Source: Phycomyces blakesleeanus NRRL 1555(-)
Taxonomy: Eukaryota; Mucoromycota; Mucoromycetes; Mucorales; Phycomycetaceae
Length of the DNA stretch: 64,000 nucleotides
Direction: 5' to 3'
Assembly: GCF_001638985.1 (NCBI RefSeq)
Contig: NW_017265137.1
Coordinates: 2,252,749 to 2,316,748, forward strand
Below, in pieces: positions 60,591-64,000 of the stretch; the stretch's first letter is position 1, and the number at the start of each line of letters is the position of its first letter. Under the pieces are notes generated by a model. That model made no database searches. It worked only from the letters and a program-made list of their open reading frames with translations, and was not told where the DNA came from. The position numbers and the translations under genes are program-made.

Positions 60591-62524
60591 TATTCTTTTT
60601 ACTGGGTTTGTGTAACTGTTCTAAGGCAGAAGAGACAGCTAATAATATTCACTCAGAGTACTTATGAAGTCAACTTTGTAAGGTGAAGTAAAGTAAAGTA
60701 AAGAAGCAAAGAAGTAAAAGAGTAATGAAGAGTTTGGTTTCGATCGGTGTAGCAATAACTCTTAAAGTGGAGTACAAGTTTCTATAACAGCGATTCGCAG
60801 GTTACTTTAAAGTGGTCTGTGCGCTTCTTGTTCAAGGACACAAGAAAATGTTTTTTATTTTGTTTGTGCAAATAAACACAAAAGGGACCCACCATCTGCT
60901 AGAAAATTAACTCACATATATCTCAAAGCAATATTAAGCAGTAAAGAAAGGGCAGAAAAAAAAGAAAGCAAAAGCTATATATATATATATATAGTTGCTA
61001 TTTTCAATTGGAAAAGAAATGAGATACTAGAGACCCTGCTAAGGGTTTGACCAGAAAATAGTCTAGATATATTTTCAGCTTAGTCAAGATCAATTTTAAT
61101 TTGGTTATGAGGATGATTGAGTAGTTGACAAAGGTAATGCCGATTCTACAACAATAAAGATTCGATGCTTCATTGCGATATACAATTAAGACTTTATTAG
61201 TAATTCGATCTAGGAAGAAAGGAAGAAATTACCCCAGTAGAATCTATACTTTACAAAGAAAAATACTATAAGATAATGATATTATTTTTAAGGCCAAAAT
61301 ATATTACTGGATATTAATATTTCTTTTTCTCTTTAAGCTTTCTCCTTTAGTTTTGCTTTTAATACATTGATGCTATAATATTTAAATATTTTAGAATTTA
61401 GAATGCGAATATTAAAATGCTTTTTAAAACAAAATAACTTGACTTGCACTTTGTAACAATTTTTACCTAATCTCAATAGTTTAGACTGTAAAGAAAAAAA
61501 GAAGCACTCGTATAAGTTTTGCAAAATATTTGAAGCATTAGCCCAAATACACCAGGATTAATCCCATAAATTTCGAGAAAATATAGGTGCTTATATATTG
61601 AGGCTTTTAATATTTTAACCAAACCGATCATAATATTGAAAAACACTTTATTGTGAACTAAAACTTTCTTTTCCACTTTGCTCATGCAACCTTGCCTTTT
61701 GTAAAAAGGCAAACTTGATCGCTCTTTTTTGTATTACAGATTAATTTCACGACCCGGTATTTAAATATGAGATAGAGAGGTATAGCTAGCTCTCGATAGA
61801 ACATTCTACCTGGAAATAGTATAGGTTATATTCTACAATTCTAAAATATATGCTGGTATATTGTTCTAGTCCTTTATTCCACTAATAATTCTGCTGTTGT
61901 CGCGGTTACATAAAATGAGAAGACGGTATTGGCTACACAACAGAAGTACAAGGCCGCAGGAATCTCTTTTTATACGTTTTAAGCTCGTCTTTAATAGGCC
62001 CTTAAACTTGCTGGTACCTGAGTACTACTTTTACATTTTCCTTTTGGGTTCTTCTTTACTGACAGAAAGCTTCAATACTTTATTGTTCTTCTTCATGCAC
62101 AAAGCCTGCTTCTCAAAGAATTAACACATAAAATTACTCTATAGATGATAAGCCACATAGATAAATCAATCTAATAGATGGAATTATTCTATTGGACGAT
62201 CAGTGTTTACGTCATATCTCGCATATTCACTCATACACGTATAGAAAAATGGCTCTTCAGTGTGGGGGTAAGTAAACCCGCCTTTCTCATAAACACAACA
62301 CAGAGAAATGTTCATGTAAGTAACAGAATTTTTAAAGAAAGTATACCTTACACATGTGGTGCTAATTATGATGAATTTATTTATGTAATTTGTAGTAATG
62401 TTACTTTGACATTTACCTAAATGCATTTTCCCAAGAAGTGAATGTAAGTAATCACAAAATAAAATAGAAAATACCCTTATTTCATTGAAACTCTTACTAA
62501 CAATGCGTAGTTAATAGTAACGAA
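60591..62524. other. AT-rich spacer between the two LSU-like blocks
   Basis: About 1.9 kb, much more AT-rich than the blocks on either side. Short AAGTA direct repeats (60688-60703) and a TA repeat (60976-60994) are present. No rRNA landmarks, gene or transposon ends are recognised. LSU domains III-IV would be expected here if the copy were intact. Confidence 0.4.
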
Positions 62525-63330
62525 AAAGTCTGACCCGAAAGGGTCAGCCTTGACATCAGCTTGTCAAGAAAGCCTCTAGTGACGTCGTTGCGGTGAAAAC
62601 CAAAGCGGCCAACCAAACCACGCCCAGTTAATGGCTCTGGGAACGGCTAACAAGAAACACCGGTCTACTCTGGTCTCCTCTATTCTGACATCTGGTACAA
62701 CGTGGTCAATCCGTCATAGAGAGGTGTAGCATAGGTGGGAGCCACCGGGCGCCAATGAAATACCACCACTCTCTATGACAAGCCAAACGGACTGAGGGCG
62801 AGCCCCCTATACTCTCCTCCCCGTTGATGTCAGATGTTGAGGTTCAAAGACGATCAGATAGACTGGTTTTTTATGGGTTGACAGCCGAACGTTCTAGCGA
62901 CGCAGTTGACCTATAATAAAACCAACTCAACCCGTGCGATAGGCATCCATGTGTCTGGGGTATGACTGATTTAACAAGTTGGGACGCCTATTTAGCCCAA
63001 GTAGAAGAGTCAGTATAGAGTTTGGTCCGACTGTCATGATGTACTAGTCTACTTCTTGCTAGCTGGTACCCGATATTGTAACAGCAAATAGAGTTTTTTT
63101 TCGCAAGATAAATTACTTTATTCAAGCCTCCACTCTCTTGTGATCGGTGTTCTGATCCTGTTTTCGCGAAGATGTGCTTGTTCAATGAGTTTTTGACTGA
63201 ACGCCTTTAAGTCATCACTCTGTGCTGGAAACAATGTTACTCGTTCTCCGTACAGCTTTGTACTTGACACCATATATTGTTTTTCGCTTATTACTGTCTA
63301 GGCAGTCGTAAGCAAAGACACCCTGATAAT
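62525..63330 (+). pseudogene. divergent large-subunit rRNA-like sequence, 3' block (domains V-VI)
   Basis: Strongest segment: GGTGTAGCATAGGTGGGAGC with CGCCAATGAAATACCACC (62723-62768), which follows eukaryotic LSU GGTGTAGAATAAGTGGGAG..GCGCCAGTGAAATACCAC. Upstream are AAACCACGCCC..GGGAACGGC (62615-62647). Downstream come GTTCAAAGACGATCAG (62842-62857), CAGCCGAACGTTCTAGCGAC (62882-62901), TCTGATCCTG..CGCGAAG (63151-63171) and CTGAACGCCTTTAAGTCA (63197-63214), the last almost identical to LSU domain VI (GGCTGAACGCCTCTAAGTCA). GTAAGCAAAGACACC (63308-63322) fits the 3' end. The A-loop/P-loop area and the sarcin-ricin loop cannot be found, so it is unlikely to work as a ribosomal RNA. The short GGGAG..GCGCC loop is cytosolic-eukaryote type, not mitochondrial. 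Confidence 0.6.
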
Positions 63331-63444
63331 GCCAATTCTAGAACGGTAAAATCTCGTTCATCCCAAACGAAAAAGGCGGGGTCTCCAAACTTTATACGGT
63401 CTTTGTTGCCTAAAAAAGTGAAGTTCGCCCTTGTCTTTCGATTT

Positions 63445-63545
63445 CTTCCCCCCGTCTCGGTCTATAGTTAACTTTTTAGTTGGCTTGACAGGTGTTTTTC
63501 CAACCTTGGTTGGAAGAGCGTGAGTTCGAATCTCACAGAGACGTA
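63445..63545 (+). other. tRNA-like sequence with strong B box
   Basis: GTGAGTTCGAATCTCAC (63521-63537) is a perfect T-arm (5-bp stem, TTCGAAT loop) and contains the RNA polymerase III B-box pattern. The following GAGACG (63539-63544) can pair with CGTCTC at 63451-63456 as an acceptor stem of 6 pairs. TTGGCTTGACAGG (63480-63492) is a weak A box. The region between does not fold into normal D and anticodon arms. A tRNA pseudogene or a tRNA-derived SINE head is the best guess. Confidence 0.35.
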
Positions 63546-63985
63546 TTACTAGCAGCAAGCTAGTTACAACTTCGTATATATTATAATTACTAGAGCACAA
63601 GCTAGTCATAAAGAGTATTTCAATATAGTAAAAATATCATTTAATTGTAAAAAGATATTTAATGGACTGCTTACTGCTTGTCCTTGACCAAAAAAGTTAC
63701 AAAAAACCCTAACATATCGGCGTCCTCATGGCAAGTATTTCTAATATGTACGAGTTCAAAATCCCGTCTGCTGACCATCCTCACCTCAGTACAAACTATC
63801 TTGCGGGAATTACTTAAACAAAAACAAATTGGAAAGTCTTTTATAATAGGCATTGAATCATTTCTGACTCTCTATCTAGCGTCAAGGTGTAAACACACAT
63901 CGATTTATAACATCATTGCTGTTGATGTCCCACTCAAATAAGTTAATGATATTACTATGTTAGCTGTTCAGAAAATTTGCAAGCT
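63546..63985. other. intergenic near the contig edge
   Basis: Contains degenerate CAAGCTAGT repeats (63557-63606). No gene is recognised. Confidence 0.4.
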
Positions 63986-64000
63986 GGGGATCCTCTAGAG
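63986..64000. other. probable cloning-vector polylinker at the end
   Basis: The last 15 bases, GGGGATCCTCTAGAG, equal the SmaI(half)-BamHI-XbaI part of the pUC18/19 polylinker, as expected for blunt cloning into SmaI. A 15-base match by chance at the exact end is very unlikely. Confidence 0.85.

Noticed and set aside
1..64000. CRISPR arrays, operons, plasmid or phage features
   Set aside because: The window is eukaryotic; tandem repeats are microsatellites without unique spacers.

Overview
The window is nuclear DNA from a fungus. It has short GT-AG introns (about 49-360 bases), AT-rich intergenic DNA full of microsatellites and T/A tracts, and fungal-type genes (velvet regulator, PHO80-like cyclin, Tim21, AIM41). 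Gene texture and protein similarity fit Mucoromycota, possibly Mucorales; this is inference only. The last 15 bases match a pUC-type polylinker, so the right edge is probably a clone or contig end.

Layout. 0-4 kb: AIM41/YqeY (-), NIP7 (-) and SLX1 (+), the last two sharing a short divergent promoter. 8-10 kb: ABCF protein ARB1 (+), with a long hairpin in its only intron. 12.9-15.3 kb: two small tentative genes. 16-18 kb: a seven-exon PAP2 lipid phosphatase (+). 21.5-22.8 kb: PHO80-like cyclin (+). 23.5-24.6 kb: prolyl-4-hydroxylase-like dioxygenase (-). 25.8-26.8 kb: an unrecognised membrane protein (-). 24.9 and 28.4-30 kb: MITEs, two of them nested, and a LINE remnant. 30.4-31 kb: ribosomal protein uL16/RPL10 (-). 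31-38.7 kb: mostly gene-poor. 38.7-40.1 kb: velvet-family regulator (-). 42.6-43.7 kb: another MITE and a second LINE remnant. 45-47.5 kb: AROS-like protein (+), a small Pro/Ser-rich protein (-) and a small unknown (+). 48.4-50.5 kb: septin (+). 50.8-51.8 kb: TIM21 (-). 53-54.8 kb: hexokinase (+). 56.4-58.9 kb: TTC27/Emw1 TPR protein (+).

The most unusual part is 59.9-63.4 kb. Two GC-richer blocks separated by about 1.9 kb of AT-rich DNA carry, in order and on the + strand, many short landmarks of eukaryotic large-subunit rRNA. They are strongly diverged and some essential elements are missing. This looks like a decayed or repurposed LSU rRNA copy. A tRNA-like B-box sequence follows, then the vector-like end.

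Most recognised genes are housekeeping: ribosome biogenesis and translation (NIP7, ARB1, RPL10, perhaps the AROS-like protein and TTC27), mitochondrial import and RNA metabolism (TIM21, AIM41), DNA repair (SLX1), lipid and sugar metabolism (PAP2, hexokinase), cytokinesis (septin) and regulation (cyclin, velvet). There is no operon-like organisation and no biosynthetic cluster.
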